Positions 1 to 8,211 of a stretch of DNA of 64,000 bases are shown one piece after another; within the stretch, counting starts at the first letter, position 1, and each line of letters begins with the position of its first letter. The translations under genes were made by a program, and so were the position numbers. The notes under the pieces are model-generated. The model saw nothing but the letters and a program-made list of their open reading frames with translations, was not told the origin of the DNA and did no database searches. The stretch comes from Pseudomonas asgharzadehiana (GTDB taxonomy: Bacteria > Pseudomonadota > Gammaproteobacteria > Pseudomonadales > Pseudomonadaceae), in assembly GCF_019139815.1 (NCBI RefSeq), contig NZ_CP077079.1:1054001-1118000 (forward strand). Direction: 5' to 3'.

Positions 1-608
1 TTGATGCGGTCCAGGCCATACGCCGCCAGTTCATGGGCGGCGTTATGCAGCTCGGCGGCCAGTTCAACGCCGGTTGCGCCGGCGCCGACGATCGCGACGC
101 TGATTTTCTCCACCACATCGCTCTGCCCTGCATGAGCGCGCAGATAGTGGTTGAGCAATTGTTGGTGGAAGCGTTCGGCCTGCTTGCGGGTGTCGAGGAA
201 TAGGCAATGTTGCGCCGCGCCCTCGGTGCCGAAATCGTTGGTGGTGCTGCCGACCGCGATCACCAGGCTGTCATAGGCCAGCACGCGCGCAGGCACTAGC
301 TCGCGGCCTTCTTCGTCGAGGGTGGCGGCCAGCTGGATTTTCTTCTGTTCACGGTCAAGCCCGCTCATGCGCCCCAGTTGGAACTCGAAGTGGTTCCATT
401 TGGCCTGGGCGACATAATTAAGTTCGTCTTCAGAAGAGTTCAGCGACCCGGCAGCCACTTCGTGCAGAAGGGGTTTCCAGATATGGGTCAGGTTGGTATC
501 TACCAGCGTGATGCTGGCGGTACCGCGCTTGCCCAGAGTCTTACCCAGGCGGGTAGCCAACTCCAGGCCGCCGGCGCCGCCGCCGACGATAATAATACGA
601 TGGGTCAT
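1..608 (-). CDS. ndh: NADH dehydrogenase (type II, NDH-2), 3' end outside the window
   Basis: About 202 N-terminal residues of an FAD-dependent single-subunit NADH:quinone oxidoreductase. This enzyme passes electrons from NADH to ubiquinone at the inner face of the cytoplasmic membrane without pumping protons. The start MTHRIIIVGGGAGGLELATR holds the GxGxxG FAD-binding Rossmann loop, and a second nucleotide-binding loop, AIVGAGATGVELAAEL, lies near residue 175. Together they give the two-dinucleotide fold of the family. The gene runs off the left edge, so the C-terminal membrane-anchoring part cannot be seen. The ATG at 608 starts directly at the Rossmann strand, as is normal for the family. 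A small DUF3094 gene lies upstream on the same strand. Confidence 0.9.
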   Translation of the reverse strand, partial: MTHRIIIVGGGAGGLELATRLGKTLGKRGTASITLVDTNLTHIWKPLLHEVAAGSLNSSEDELNYVAQAKWNHFEFQLGRMSGLDREQKKIQLAATLDEEGRELVPARVLAYDSLVIAVGSTTNDFGTEGAAQHCLFLDTRKQAERFHQQLLNHYLRAHAGQSDVVEKISVAIVGAGATGVELAAELHNAAHELAAYGLDRI

Positions 609-668
609 GGGGATATCTCGCAAGGCTAAAAGAAATCGGAGCAGTTACCCCCGCGAGCGCCAGGCAGC

Positions 669-842
669 TCATAGCGTCAGGTAACTCAAAAGGCGGCTCA
701 GCAGGCCGAGCCCAATCACCGCCACCAGCACCACACAGAAGAGCAGCCACGGCCGGAAAGGCTTGCGCTCGACTCTGTTCTGGGAGAGTTGCAGGTACTC
801 TTCGACACGCTGTTGGTCGTCGGGTTTCAGGCGGCTGGTCAT
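669..842 (-). CDS. DUF3094 family small membrane protein
   Basis: A 57-residue protein starting MTSRLKPDDQQRVEEYL. The charged, probably helical N-terminal half (about 1-30) is followed by PFRPWLLFCVVLVAVIGLGL, one hydrophobic segment that should span the inner membrane. I recognise the pattern as DUF3094, a short family common in Pseudomonas with no known function. The open frame extends upstream to 881, but homologues I remember begin at the MTSRL methionine at 842. It sits between ndh and a DUF1780 gene on the same strand and may be transcribed with ndh. No function is proposed. Confidence 0.7.
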   Translation of the reverse strand: MTSRLKPDDQQRVEEYLQLSQNRVERKPFRPWLLFCVVLVAVIGLGLLSRLLSYLTL

Positions 843-898
843 ATAGAGCCTCGTCAGGTAGACGTTGCAAGGGGGCGCCAAGTTACAGTCCGGGGGGA

Positions 899-1528
899 TC
901 AGAGGCTGATGCCCACGTCGAACACTATGCTGCGGCCCAGGTTATTGCGCAAGAAATCCGGCGCGTCCGGGTGGGCGAACAGCACCCGCGCAAACGTCGG
1001 CCCCACCAATGACAGCGAGCGCCAGCCTTGGCGCAGGTATTCCGTGGGAGGAGGGAAGTGACTGTTGAGGTCGAGCACTTCGCGCTTGAGGCTGGTGAAG
1101 GCGACGATATCCAACTCGCCCAGGTCCATGCCGCGTTCTTTGTAGTTGTGCGCCTTTTTGCGCAATGTGGGCGCCAGGCGCAACAGGAATTCATGGGCAG
1201 GGATGCGTCGCGGCTTTGCCTCGCGCCGCACCAGTTGGCTCAAGGAGAAGGCGCTGCGACGGCGCAGTAACTCGTCGCGCCATTCGTCATTCAGGCGCCG
1301 GCCTTCATCGAGCACAAAAAACACCTCGAAACTGGCGTCGCGAAACAGCACATCCGGCGGCTCTTGCCCTGCGGCGTGGAATTCTTCGGCGCGGTAAGGC
1401 ACGTTCAGGCCTTGCAGCAGGCGTTGGCAGACCCAACGCTCACGCTCCCATTTGCGGGCATTGGACAGGAACGCATTGGCTTGTTCGGCCGCCACGGTGA
1501 GCAGGCGCAAGTAATCTGAGTCATCCAT
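899..1528 (-). CDS. DUF1780 domain protein (putative endonuclease-like family)
   Basis: A soluble 209-residue protein, starting MDDSDYLRLLTVAAEQANAF, with no signal peptide or membrane segment. It matches the DUF1780 family, which Pfam describes as putative endonuclease. The run of acidic and aromatic residues PPDVLFRDASFEVFFVLDEGRR (near residues 57-78) resembles the D...E-type core of PD-(D/E)XK folds, but this is inference from spacing and I cannot confirm catalysis. It lies just upstream of DUF3094 and ndh on the same strand. Family membership is fairly secure; biochemical role is unknown. Confidence 0.7.
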   Translation of the reverse strand: MDDSDYLRLLTVAAEQANAFLSNARKWERERWVCQRLLQGLNVPYRAEEFHAAGQEPPDVLFRDASFEVFFVLDEGRRLNDEWRDELLRRRSAFSLSQLVRREAKPRRIPAHEFLLRLAPTLRKKAHNYKERGMDLGELDIVAFTSLKREVLDLNSHFPPPTEYLRQGWRSLSLVGPTFARVLFAHPDAPDFLRNNLGRSIVFDVGISL

Positions 1529-1621
1529 GTTTGCAGCTTAGCGCTCAAATGATGACCGCAGGAAGTCCTGCTATAAAAGGTCGGTGTAGACTGGCGACTC
1601 TACTTCAACGCCAATGTAGAG

Positions 1622-2347
1622 GTGTGTGGTGAGGTTTTTTGCAGCGGTATTTCGTCTGTGATCAGTGCAGCAGTGCTGGCACCGAGCACTCTGAGCATCG
1701 GCTGGCTGCTGTATGCGCCGGTGGTGGCCTGGGCGGTCCTGCGCTCGCCGTGGGTTGAGTTGTTTGCCGATCGCCGACGTCAACATCTGCTGTTCGGTAC
1801 GGTATTCGCGTTGTTCATGTTGTGGTTGGTCCGGCGGGATTTCGACACCGGCGTTTCCTACCACTTTATCGGCATGACGGCCGTAACCCTGTTACTGGAT
1901 TGGCCCCTGGCAATCGTCGGCGGCTTCGCGGCGCAATTGGGTTTGATGTTACTCGGGCGTCAGGACCTCGCCGCTCTGGGCGTCAACGGTTTGTTATTGA
2001 TTGCGTTGCCGGTGCTGGTCACCGAAGGCTGCGCACTGCTGGTGGAACGAGCGCAACCGCGCAATCCCTTTGTGTATATCTTTTGTTCCGGTTTTTTTGC
2101 TGCCGCGCTGTCGGCTTTGCTCTGCCTGTTGCTGGGGTTGGGCGTGCTGTGGTTCGACGGCCGGTTTGCGATGCCCGAATGGCTGGAGGATTTCGTCGGC
2201 TACCTGTGGTTGATCATCTTCCCCGAAGCCTTTATCAACGGCATGCTGATCAGCGCCCTGGTGGTGTTCTGCCCGGAATGGCTGGAGACCTTCAACCGTA
2301 CGCGCTACCTCTCGGCGCCCTGGAAGGATGACGATTCACAGCGTTGA
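1622..2347 (+). CDS. Energy-coupling factor (CbiM-like) ABC transporter permease family protein
   Basis: A very hydrophobic protein of up to 241 residues with about six membrane segments. It resembles the CbiM/ECF-type permease family often annotated in Pseudomonas as energy-coupling factor ABC transporter permease. Such proteins bind or pass cobalt, nickel or vitamin substrates, but no ATPase or T component lies next to it, so the substrate is unknown. The open frame starts at a GTG at 1622. Alignment with remembered homologues, which start shortly before the first membrane helix (LAPSTLSIGWLLYAPV), suggests a GTG at 1658 instead; neither has a strong ribosome-binding site. It is transcribed away from the DUF1780 gene. 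Confidence 0.6.
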   Translation: MCGEVFCSGISSVISAAVLAPSTLSIGWLLYAPVVAWAVLRSPWVELFADRRRQHLLFGTVFALFMLWLVRRDFDTGVSYHFIGMTAVTLLLDWPLAIVGGFAAQLGLMLLGRQDLAALGVNGLLLIALPVLVTEGCALLVERAQPRNPFVYIFCSGFFAAALSALLCLLLGLGVLWFDGRFAMPEWLEDFVGYLWLIIFPEAFINGMLISALVVFCPEWLETFNRTRYLSAPWKDDDSQR

Positions 2348-2413
2348 TCCAGATCAAACCCCAGGCGGCCAAGCGGGCCCATGCTCTGCCAAATTTCTTC
2401 AGGAGCGCGGGTC

Positions 2414-2629
2414 ATGAGTGTGTACGAGTGGGCACGGCAGGAGCTACGCAGAAGTCAGGATGCGGCACAGGAAATCGGTTTTGACCCCGGCTTGACCCTG
2501 CGCGCAATGCTCAGCGCCGTGGTACAGCAGAGCAAGGGTGTGCGCAGTTTCGAAGATCTGGCCGACGAGCTGCAATACCTTGCAGAGAACCTCGACGACC
2601 AGCAGGAATATGCTTTTATGCGGCCTTAA
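2414..2629 (+). CDS. Conserved hypothetical small protein
   Basis: A 71-residue soluble, acidic protein beginning [20 protein letters not shown]. The ATG at 2414 is preceded by AGGAG at 2401-2405 with good spacing, which favours it over the upstream in-frame ATG at 2381. It has no membrane segment and no motif I recognise; the middle ([20 protein letters not shown]) is probably helical. Its last four bases overlap the 3' end of yacG on the opposite strand, so the two genes converge tightly. I know of similar short proteins in other pseudomonads but not of a function. Confidence 0.6.
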   Translation: MSVYEWARQELRRSQDAAQEIGFDPGLTLRAMLSAVVQQSKGVRSFEDLADELQYLAENLDDQQEYAFMRP

Positions 2630-2826
2630 TGGCGCGGCGGCAGGTCCTCGGAAAACAGCTCGTCTTCAGCGTCCGGTGCCACTGGGATCTTGTGTTCTTC
2701 AGCGGCCCAGGCACCCAGGTCGATGAGTTTGCAACGGTCCGAGCAGAATGGCCGGTTGAGGTTGGTCGCTTTCCATTCCACGGGTGCGCCGCAGGTTGGG
2801 CAGTCGACGGTCAAGGGTTGGCTCAT
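2626..2826 (-). CDS. yacG: DNA gyrase inhibitor YacG (zinc-binding)
   Basis: A 66-residue zinc protein. Cysteines 9 and 12 (CPTC) and 28 and 32 (CSDRC) form the Cys4 zinc site that defines YacG, followed by [16 protein letters not shown] and an acidic tail. In E. coli YacG binds GyrB and inhibits gyrase DNA binding. Its start overlaps the coaE stop by four bases (2823-2826), so it is the last gene of the pilC-pilD-coaE-yacG run, an arrangement widespread in gamma-proteobacteria. Its 3' end overlaps the convergent small gene at 2414-2629. Confidence 0.92.
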   Translation of the reverse strand: MSQPLTVDCPTCGAPVEWKATNLNRPFCSDRCKLIDLGAWAAEEHKIPVAPDAEDELFSEDLPPRH

Positions 2827-3446
2827 GATCGGCCTCCACGCAAAGTAAGGTAAAAGTAATGCAGTCTCTCGACCTCTGCGTGTAGCCAGGCGAGGTCTTT
2901 ATCGTTGACCAGCACGTCATCGGCATGGTTCAGGCGGTCTTCGCGGCTGGATTGCGCCTTGAGGATCGCCTGCACCTGTTGCTCGCTGATGCCGTCGCGC
3001 TGCAGGGTACGCTGTATCTGCAGCGCTTGCGGCACATCGATCACCAGGATGCGTTGGGTCATGCTGTACTGGCCGGATTCGATCAGCAGCGGCGATACCA
3101 GGATCGCGTACGGCGAGCGCGCTCGCGCCAGGTGGCTGCGAATCTCTTCGGCGATCAGCGGGTGCAGCAAGCCTTCGAGCCACAGGCGCTCTTCGGGAAC
3201 TTCAAAGATCAGCTTGCGCAATGCGGCGCGGTCCAACTGGCCGTCAGGCTGCAGCACGCCGTCACCAAAATGCTCGGCGATGCGTGCCAGTGCCGGACGG
3301 CCGGGTTCGACCACCCAGCGGGCGGCATGGTCGGCGTCCACCAGGTCTATGCCAAGGTCGATAAAATGTTGGGCCGCCGCGCTTTTACCGCTGCCGATGC
3401 CGCCGGTAAGGCCGAGAATCCAAGGTGCTGCAACAGAAGTGGTCAT
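2823..3446 (-). CDS. coaE: Dephospho-CoA kinase
   Basis: A cytosolic enzyme of 207 residues that catalyses the last step of coenzyme A synthesis, ATP-dependent phosphorylation of dephospho-CoA on the 3'-hydroxyl of ribose. The P-loop GGIGSGKS is at residues 15-22. [11 protein letters not shown] (about 36-46) holds the catalytic Asp of the family, and [11 protein letters not shown] follows. The ATG at 3446 ([16 protein letters not shown]) places the P-loop at the usual distance from the N-terminus. It overlaps the pilD stop by four bases and the yacG start by four, so translation is probably coupled along the run. Confidence 0.96.
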   Translation of the reverse strand: MTTSVAAPWILGLTGGIGSGKSAAAQHFIDLGIDLVDADHAARWVVEPGRPALARIAEHFGDGVLQPDGQLDRAALRKLIFEVPEERLWLEGLLHPLIAEEIRSHLARARSPYAILVSPLLIESGQYSMTQRILVIDVPQALQIQRTLQRDGISEQQVQAILKAQSSREDRLNHADDVLVNDKDLAWLHAEVERLHYFYLTLRGGRS

Positions 3447-4309
3447 CTGAAACCGACAGACTGCAAATAGAAGTCGGTTATTTGACCACCCCAGAGCAAT
3501 GCAATCCAGCCGGCAATTGCCAGATACGGACCAAACGGCATGGGTGTCGATACTTGAGCCTTGCGCACACGCATCAGGATCAGGCCGATAAACACCCCCA
3601 CCAGCGACGACATCAACAGTGTCATCGGCAGCATCTGCCAGCCACCCCAGGCTCCGAGCAATGCCAATAACTTGAAGTCGCCGTGGCCCATGCCGTCCTT
3701 GCCGGTGACCAGCTTGAACAGCCAAAACACGCTCCAAAGGCTCATGTATCCGAGCACCGCGCCCCACAGGGCGTCGGGTAGCGTGGTCAGCAGCCCAAAG
3801 CCATTGACGATCAGCCCCAGCCACAGCAGCGGCAGCACCAGCACATCCGGTAGCAACTGATGGTCGGCATCGATCAGGCTCATTGCCAGCAGCCCCCAGC
3901 TCACCACCAGCACCGCGCCAGCCTGCCAGCCGAAGCCGAAATGCCAGGCCACCAACGCCGAGGTCAACCCGCAGGCAAGCTCGGTGAAAGGGTAGCGTGC
4001 GCTGATTGCCCCCCGGCAGTGAGCGCAGCGGCCCCTGAGCGCCAGATAGCTGAGCACTGGAATATTTTCCCAGGGGCGGATCGCATGCCCGCAGCGTGGG
4101 CAACAGGAATTGGGGTGTAACAGGTTGTAGGTCGGCTCGGCGGGTTCTGCGGGCAGACCCAGCACTTCAAGGGCCTGCGCGCGCCATTCGCGGTCGAGCA
4201 TTTTGGGCAGGCGCCACACCAGCACGTTGATAAAGCTGCCGACTATCAGCCCCAGCACCGCTGCCATCGTGATCAAGGCCCACGGGTGCTCGCTTAGCAG
4301 CTGGCTCAA
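3443..4309 (-). CDS. pilD: Prepilin leader peptidase / N-methyltransferase
   Basis: An inner-membrane aspartic protease of 288 residues that cleaves class III leader peptides after glycine and N-methylates the new N-terminal Phe of pilins and pseudopilins. The cytoplasmic zinc site is visible as SCCPRCGH and CAHCRG (residues about 68-95). The catalytic aspartates lie in [11 protein letters not shown] and in the GxGDxK-type motif [14 protein letters not shown]; both motifs are intact. Its start overlaps pilC and its stop overlaps coaE by four bases. It should process the pilin at 5714-6130 and any type II secretion pseudopilins elsewhere in the genome. Confidence 0.96.
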   Translation of the reverse strand: MSQLLSEHPWALITMAAVLGLIVGSFINVLVWRLPKMLDREWRAQALEVLGLPAEPAEPTYNLLHPNSCCPRCGHAIRPWENIPVLSYLALRGRCAHCRGAISARYPFTELACGLTSALVAWHFGFGWQAGAVLVVSWGLLAMSLIDADHQLLPDVLVLPLLWLGLIVNGFGLLTTLPDALWGAVLGYMSLWSVFWLFKLVTGKDGMGHGDFKLLALLGAWGGWQMLPMTLLMSSLVGVFIGLILMRVRKAQVSTPMPFGPYLAIAGWIALLWGGQITDFYLQSVGFR

Positions 4310-5514
4310 AATGCGCTCCCCAGTTGAAAGACCGGCAGGTACATGGCGATGACCAGCGCTCCGACAATACCCCCGAGTACCAGCATAATCAGCGGCTCCA
4401 TCAGGCTGGTGAGGTTATCGACCAGGTTGTCGACATCCGCTTCATAGTGGCTGGCGACCTTTTCCAGCATGCGCTCGAGTGTGCCCGACTCTTCGCCGAT
4501 CGCCGTCATCTGGATCGCCATGCCTGGGAACAGGCCGCTGATGGCCATGGATTGATTCAATTGCATGCCGGTGGATACATCGCGACGCATATGTTCGATT
4601 GCCTGTTTGAACGGACCGCTCCCGGCAGCCCCTGCCACCGAATCCAATGCCTGCACCAGCGGGACGCCGGCGGCGAAGGTAGTGGAAAGGGTACGGGCGA
4701 AGCGGGCGACGGCGGATTTTGTGAGCAGTTTGCCTGCCAGAGGCGCTTTCAACAAACCGGCATCCAGCCAGTAGCGAAAACCCGGCGAGGCTCGATAGGC
4801 ATGGCGCAGCCCGATGACGCCCGCGCCCAGGCCCAGCGCCAGTAGCCACCAGGCCTGCTGCATGAACGCAGACAGATTGATGACGTGCAAGGTAAACCCT
4901 GGCAGTTGGCCGTTGACGCCGGCAAACAGCGCCTGGAACTGTGGCACCACGTGGATCAGCAGCACGCCCGTCACGAGGCTGGCAATCACCAATACCGCGA
5001 TAGGGTAAGTCATGGCCTTTTGGATCCTGGCCTTGAGTTGCGCGCTTTTTTCCCGATGGGTCGCCACGCGCTCCAGCAGGGTTTCGAGCGCCCCGGCCTG
5101 TTCGCCAGCAGCCACCAGGTTGCAATACAGCTCATCGAAATAGCGGGGTTGTTTGCGCAGTGCTTCAGCCAGGCTGGTGCCGGCGGCGATTTGCTGTTTG
5201 AGCCCGTGCACCAGCGCGCGGACTGGGCGGTTTTCGAAGCCTTCGCTGATGATGTCGAAGGCCTGCAGCAGGGCGATCCCGGCTTTGAGCAGCGTAGCCA
5301 GTTGGCGAGTGAAGAGGGTGATGTCGGCTGTTTTTATCGGTGGGTAGAGGCTGGGCAGTAACGGGTTTTTTTTGCGCACGCGGCCGGGGCTGATGCCTTG
5401 TTGGCGCAATTGCGCCTTGACCAGGGCGGGGTTGTGCGCGCGGGTGTGTCCGCCCACCCGGCGCCCTTTGCGGTTGATGCCTTCCCAGGTATATGTCGTC
5501 GAAGCGTTGTTCAT
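4306..5514 (-). CDS. pilC: Type IV pilus inner-membrane platform protein PilC
   Basis: A polytopic protein of 402 residues that anchors the pilus assembly motor in the inner membrane. It carries two GspF domains, the first beginning FTRQLATLLKAGIALLQAFD and the second FARTLSTTFAAGVPLVQALD, which is the diagnostic tandem repeat. Three membrane segments occur, the last being PLIMLVLGGIVGALVIAMYLPVF. The ATG at 5514 (MNNASTTYTWEG) is preferred to the in-frame upstream ATG at 5529. The gene is divergent from pilA with only about 200 bases between them. No pilB, normally the neighbour, is present on either strand in that gap. Confidence 0.95.
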   Translation of the reverse strand: MNNASTTYTWEGINRKGRRVGGHTRAHNPALVKAQLRQQGISPGRVRKKNPLLPSLYPPIKTADITLFTRQLATLLKAGIALLQAFDIISEGFENRPVRALVHGLKQQIAAGTSLAEALRKQPRYFDELYCNLVAAGEQAGALETLLERVATHREKSAQLKARIQKAMTYPIAVLVIASLVTGVLLIHVVPQFQALFAGVNGQLPGFTLHVINLSAFMQQAWWLLALGLGAGVIGLRHAYRASPGFRYWLDAGLLKAPLAGKLLTKSAVARFARTLSTTFAAGVPLVQALDSVAGAAGSGPFKQAIEHMRRDVSTGMQLNQSMAISGLFPGMAIQMTAIGEESGTLERMLEKVASHYEADVDNLVDNLTSLMEPLIMLVLGGIVGALVIAMYLPVFQLGSAF

Positions 5515-5713
5515 GTAACGGTTCCGCACACGGGTCGTAGAAGATTTATAGCTTAGTCAGGTGACGGATTCGGGCTGGCTGGCGTTGGCCAATAAAATGT
5601 CAGAATGTGCGTCTTGCGGGCGATTGAGCACTCGCGGGTGAGTACACTGGCGCCGCAGCACAACACGGGGCGCAGGATGCGCCTTGTCATGAGTTCTATT
5701 CTGGAGAGTGAAT

Positions 5714-6130
5714 GTGATACGTCAGAAAGGCTTTACCCTGATTGAATTGCTGATCGTCGTTGCGATCATCGGCATTTTGGCCACTATCGGCCTGCCCATG
5801 TACACCACCCACCAGGCCAAGGCCAAGTTCACCGCCGGCCTGGCTGAAATCACTGCGCTGAAGGCCGGATACGAAAGCGTCATCAACGAGGGCACCGTGC
5901 CGAAACTGGAGTTGATCGGCGGCACCAGCCCCACCGCCAACTGCAAAATCGACGTGGTAGGTGATGTGGCCACGGGGGCGGGCAGCATCAGCTGCGAAAT
6001 CCTCGACGCCCCTGCGCCGGTGCTGGGCAAGACCATCAGCCTGACGCGCACCGCCGCCACCGGCTGGAAGTGCACCACAACCGCCGAAGGGAAATACGTC
6101 GGTAAAGGTTGCGGCACTGACGGGGCGTAA
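5714..6130 (+). CDS. pilA: Type IV pilin (major pilin) precursor
   Basis: A prepilin of 138 residues. A six-residue basic leader MIRQKG is followed by the PilD site and FTLIELLIVVAIIGILATIG, with Glu at mature position 5. The hydrophobic N-terminal helix (about mature 1-28) leads into a globular domain with four cysteines; the last pair (WKC and KGC near residues 118 and 133) would close the usual C-terminal disulfide loop. The start is a GTG at 5714, because GGAG at 5703-5706 is seven bases upstream; the alternative GTG at 5708 would leave almost no spacing. A ligase gene follows 35 bases downstream and is probably cotranscribed. Confidence 0.93.
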   Translation: MIRQKGFTLIELLIVVAIIGILATIGLPMYTTHQAKAKFTAGLAEITALKAGYESVINEGTVPKLELIGGTSPTANCKIDVVGDVATGAGSISCEILDAPAPVLGKTISLTRTAATGWKCTTTAEGKYVGKGCGTDGA

Positions 6131-6165
6131 CTGCTCAACCATCCACAGGGACGTAGAGGTGGCCG

Positions 6166-7566
6166 ATGGTGTTATCCGTACCGCAGCGAGGCAATATTTT
6201 CCTGGTGGTCGTGGTGTGCCTGCTGGCGGTTGGGATTTGCGCGCCGTTCAGCGGGCATGACCTGCAGCGTGTCATGCAGATCGCCATCGGGCTCTGTGCG
6301 GTGCTTTACGGGTTGTCGGTCGCCCCTGCCGTGTCGCTGGTGGATCGGCCCACGGCCCTGGGCCTGACGCTGATCATCGGGTTGGGCCTGGTGTCTTCGG
6401 CGCTGGCCCATCAGCCTGTGTGGGCACTGATTGAAGTGGCACTGTTTGTCAGCTGTGCGGCGATCACGCTGGCATTTGCCTTGCTCCGCCGTCACGGCGG
6501 AGAGTCGCTGGATCGTGTGCTGATCCTTATTGTGGTGCTGCTGTGCCTGATCAAATCGATCCAATACCTGTATGCCGGTGCCCTGGCGTTCACCAGTGGC
6601 GAACGCACCCTGGACCCAGACCTGCTGCTGTCCGGCTTTTCCAACAAGCGCTTCTACGGCCAGTTCCAGACATTCACCCTGCCGTTGCTGGCGCTGCCCT
6701 TGCTGATGCCCACTGTCTCCCGCGTTTGGCGAGGGGGCGTGTTGGCGTTGCTGTGCGTCTGGTGGCTGATAGCGATCAGCGGTGGCACGCGCGGCACCTG
6801 GCTCGGCATGAGCGCGGCGGGGCTGGTGCTCGCGGTGCTGGGGCCGGTTGGTCGACGTTGGCTGGGGTGGCAACTGGCGGCGGTGCTGGGCGGGCTGGTG
6901 TTGTATTGGCTGGCATTCACGCTGCTGGCGCAATACCTGGGGTTCGAGACAACCAAGGACGCTGGTGATCGTCTCACTACGACACTGTCGGGCCGGGAGG
7001 CGATCTGGTGGCAGGCGTGGCACATGCTTGTCGAGCATCCGTGGCTGGGCTTTGGCCCGATGCATTTTGCGGATATCGCCAACGAGATTGCCGCCCATCC
7101 CCATCAAGCAATCCTGCAGTGGGCCAGCGAATGGGGCGTGCCCTCGGCCCTGTGCGTGGCGGTATTGGCGTGGCGAGCCGGATGGGCTACGTGGGGCCTG
7201 CTGCGCAGGCGCATGCTTTGCGCCGCGCGCGTGGACCTGCTGCGGTTATGCCTGTTTGCCGCGTTGGTCGCGGCGTTGGTGCAATCCATGGTCGATGGGG
7301 TGATCGTGATGCCCAACTCCCAGGTCTGGCTGGCGCTGGTGGTGGGCTGGCTGATGGCGTTGCATGTGTGGCAGGCGCCCGCCACCGCCGCGCTGCCGCC
7401 GGCCTGGTTCGCGTGGAGGGTATTGAGCGTGCTGGCCGTTGGTCTGCTGGTCGGGGTTGCGCTTCGCGACGTGCCGCACATCAAGCATGCCCAGCAGGCG
7501 TACCTGAGCGGGGAAGGCCGTCATCTGCAACCGCGCTTCTGGGCCCAAGGCGTTATTGCCCGCTAA
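6166..7566 (+). CDS. O-antigen ligase / PglL-type membrane protein, probable pilin O-oligosaccharyltransferase
   Basis: A polytopic protein of 466 residues with roughly 12-13 membrane helices and a large periplasmic loop carrying FGPMHFADIANEIAAHPH. It has the overall look of the Wzy/WaaL/PglL superfamily (Wzy_C). These enzymes move undecaprenol-linked glycans onto lipid A core or onto proteins. The ATG at 6166 has AGAGG at 6155-6159. Directly downstream of pilA, homologues (TfpO/TfpW and PglL types) glycosylate pilin, so pilin glycosylation is the best inference here. A WaaL role cannot be excluded, but no LPS genes are nearby. Confidence 0.75.
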   Translation: MVLSVPQRGNIFLVVVVCLLAVGICAPFSGHDLQRVMQIAIGLCAVLYGLSVAPAVSLVDRPTALGLTLIIGLGLVSSALAHQPVWALIEVALFVSCAAITLAFALLRRHGGESLDRVLILIVVLLCLIKSIQYLYAGALAFTSGERTLDPDLLLSGFSNKRFYGQFQTFTLPLLALPLLMPTVSRVWRGGVLALLCVWWLIAISGGTRGTWLGMSAAGLVLAVLGPVGRRWLGWQLAAVLGGLVLYWLAFTLLAQYLGFETTKDAGDRLTTTLSGREAIWWQAWHMLVEHPWLGFGPMHFADIANEIAAHPHQAILQWASEWGVPSALCVAVLAWRAGWATWGLLRRRMLCAARVDLLRLCLFAALVAALVQSMVDGVIVMPNSQVWLALVVGWLMALHVWQAPATAALPPAWFAWRVLSVLAVGLLVGVALRDVPHIKHAQQAYLSGEGRHLQPRFWAQGVIAR

Positions 7567-7578
7567 AAAAGGCGCGAG

Positions 7579-7607
7579 TTGCCGGACGCCGGATGCGGTG
7601 CTAGCTT
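7579..7607 (+). promoter_or_regulatory. Predicted sigma-70 promoter of the tRNA-Thr gene
   Basis: TTGCCG (7579-7584) and TAGCTT (7602-7607) are separated by exactly 17 bases. Transcription would begin a few bases before the mature tRNA 5' end at 7617, leaving a very short leader for RNase P. Read by eye only. Confidence 0.5.
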
Positions 7608-7616
7608 TAGCCCACC

Positions 7617-7689
7617 GCCCGTGTAGCTCAGTCGGTAGAGCAGCGCACTCGTAACGCGAAGGTCGCAGGTTCGATTCCTGTCTCGGGCA
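7617..7689 (+). tRNA. tRNA-Thr (anticodon CGT)
   Basis: A 73-base cloverleaf without encoded CCA. D arm GCTC/GAGC, anticodon CGT within CTCGTAA, T arm GCAGG-TTCGATT-CCTGT and acceptor GCCCGTG/CTCGGGC with discriminator A. The layout matches the E. coli tRNA-Thr that reads ACG codons, as I remember it. Two non-Watson-Crick pairs are visible: U6-U67 in the acceptor and A31-C39 closing the anticodon loop. The bases after the discriminator are AAA, so CCA must be added by nucleotidyltransferase. No integrase or duplicated tRNA end follows. Confidence 0.92.
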
Positions 7690-7853
7690 AAAGAGCATCA
7701 CTGTTTCAATAGACGTGTTTCAAAGGCAATGTTTTCAGATGATCCCAGAATGGTTCTGAAGGCCAGACGAGTCGGCATTCGTGCCTGCTCTTTTGTATCT
7801 GCGCAACCTTGATGTCCCAGATGCATCCCCATTCCTCGATCTAAGAGAACGAC

Positions 7854-8159
7854 ATGACCACAACTGAAATGACCCAGGAAGCTCGGCACGAAGAAGCACT
7901 CAAGAAATACCTTGAGGCCACGCCGCAGCTTAAAGACGAAATCAAGGACCTGAGCGCCGATGACCAGCGCGACCAGATTCAGTGGGCATTCGAGGACGAG
8001 GCCGAGAGCCAGAGTCTTCAGCCTTGGGAGCTGACCCTCAAGTACACCTCCACGCCGGAAGAATTCGAAGCGGCACGGCTGGCCTTGCACAAAGAGGCGG
8101 CCGAGGTGTTGGGTGTCGATTGGGAAGAGTATTGCGAGATGAATAATCTGGTCGTCTGA
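7854..8159 (+). CDS. DUF6388 family protein
   Basis: A strongly acidic soluble protein of 101 residues, starting MTTTEMTQEARHEEALKKYL. It looks almost entirely helical and has no membrane segment, signal peptide or catalytic motif. I recognise it as the family annotated DUF6388 in Pseudomonas, which has no known function. It lies between the tRNA-Thr gene and a REP palindrome (8173-8198) and is transcribed toward the convergent nadC. The 164 bases between the tRNA and the start codon presumably carry its promoter; I see no clear consensus there. Confidence 0.65.
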   Translation: MTTTEMTQEARHEEALKKYLEATPQLKDEIKDLSADDQRDQIQWAFEDEAESQSLQPWELTLKYTSTPEEFEAARLALHKEAAEVLGVDWEEYCEMNNLVV

Positions 8160-8172
8160 CGCAGACACGCCG

Positions 8173-8198
8173 TAGTGAGCGGGCAAGCCCGCTCACTA
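8173..8198. repeat. REP-type palindrome
   Basis: TAGTGAGCGGGC and GCCCGCTCACTA form a perfect 12-bp inverted repeat around AA, between the convergent DUF6388 and nadC genes. It resembles the GCGGGC class of fluorescent-pseudomonad REP elements and could end transcription from both sides, although no T-run follows on either strand. Confidence 0.75.
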
Positions 8199-8211
8199 AA
8201 ACGATCAGCCC

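Noticed and set aside
7690..7853. Integration site of a mobile element at the tRNA-Thr 3' end
   Set aside because: No integrase, no repeated tRNA end and the next genes are conserved core genes.
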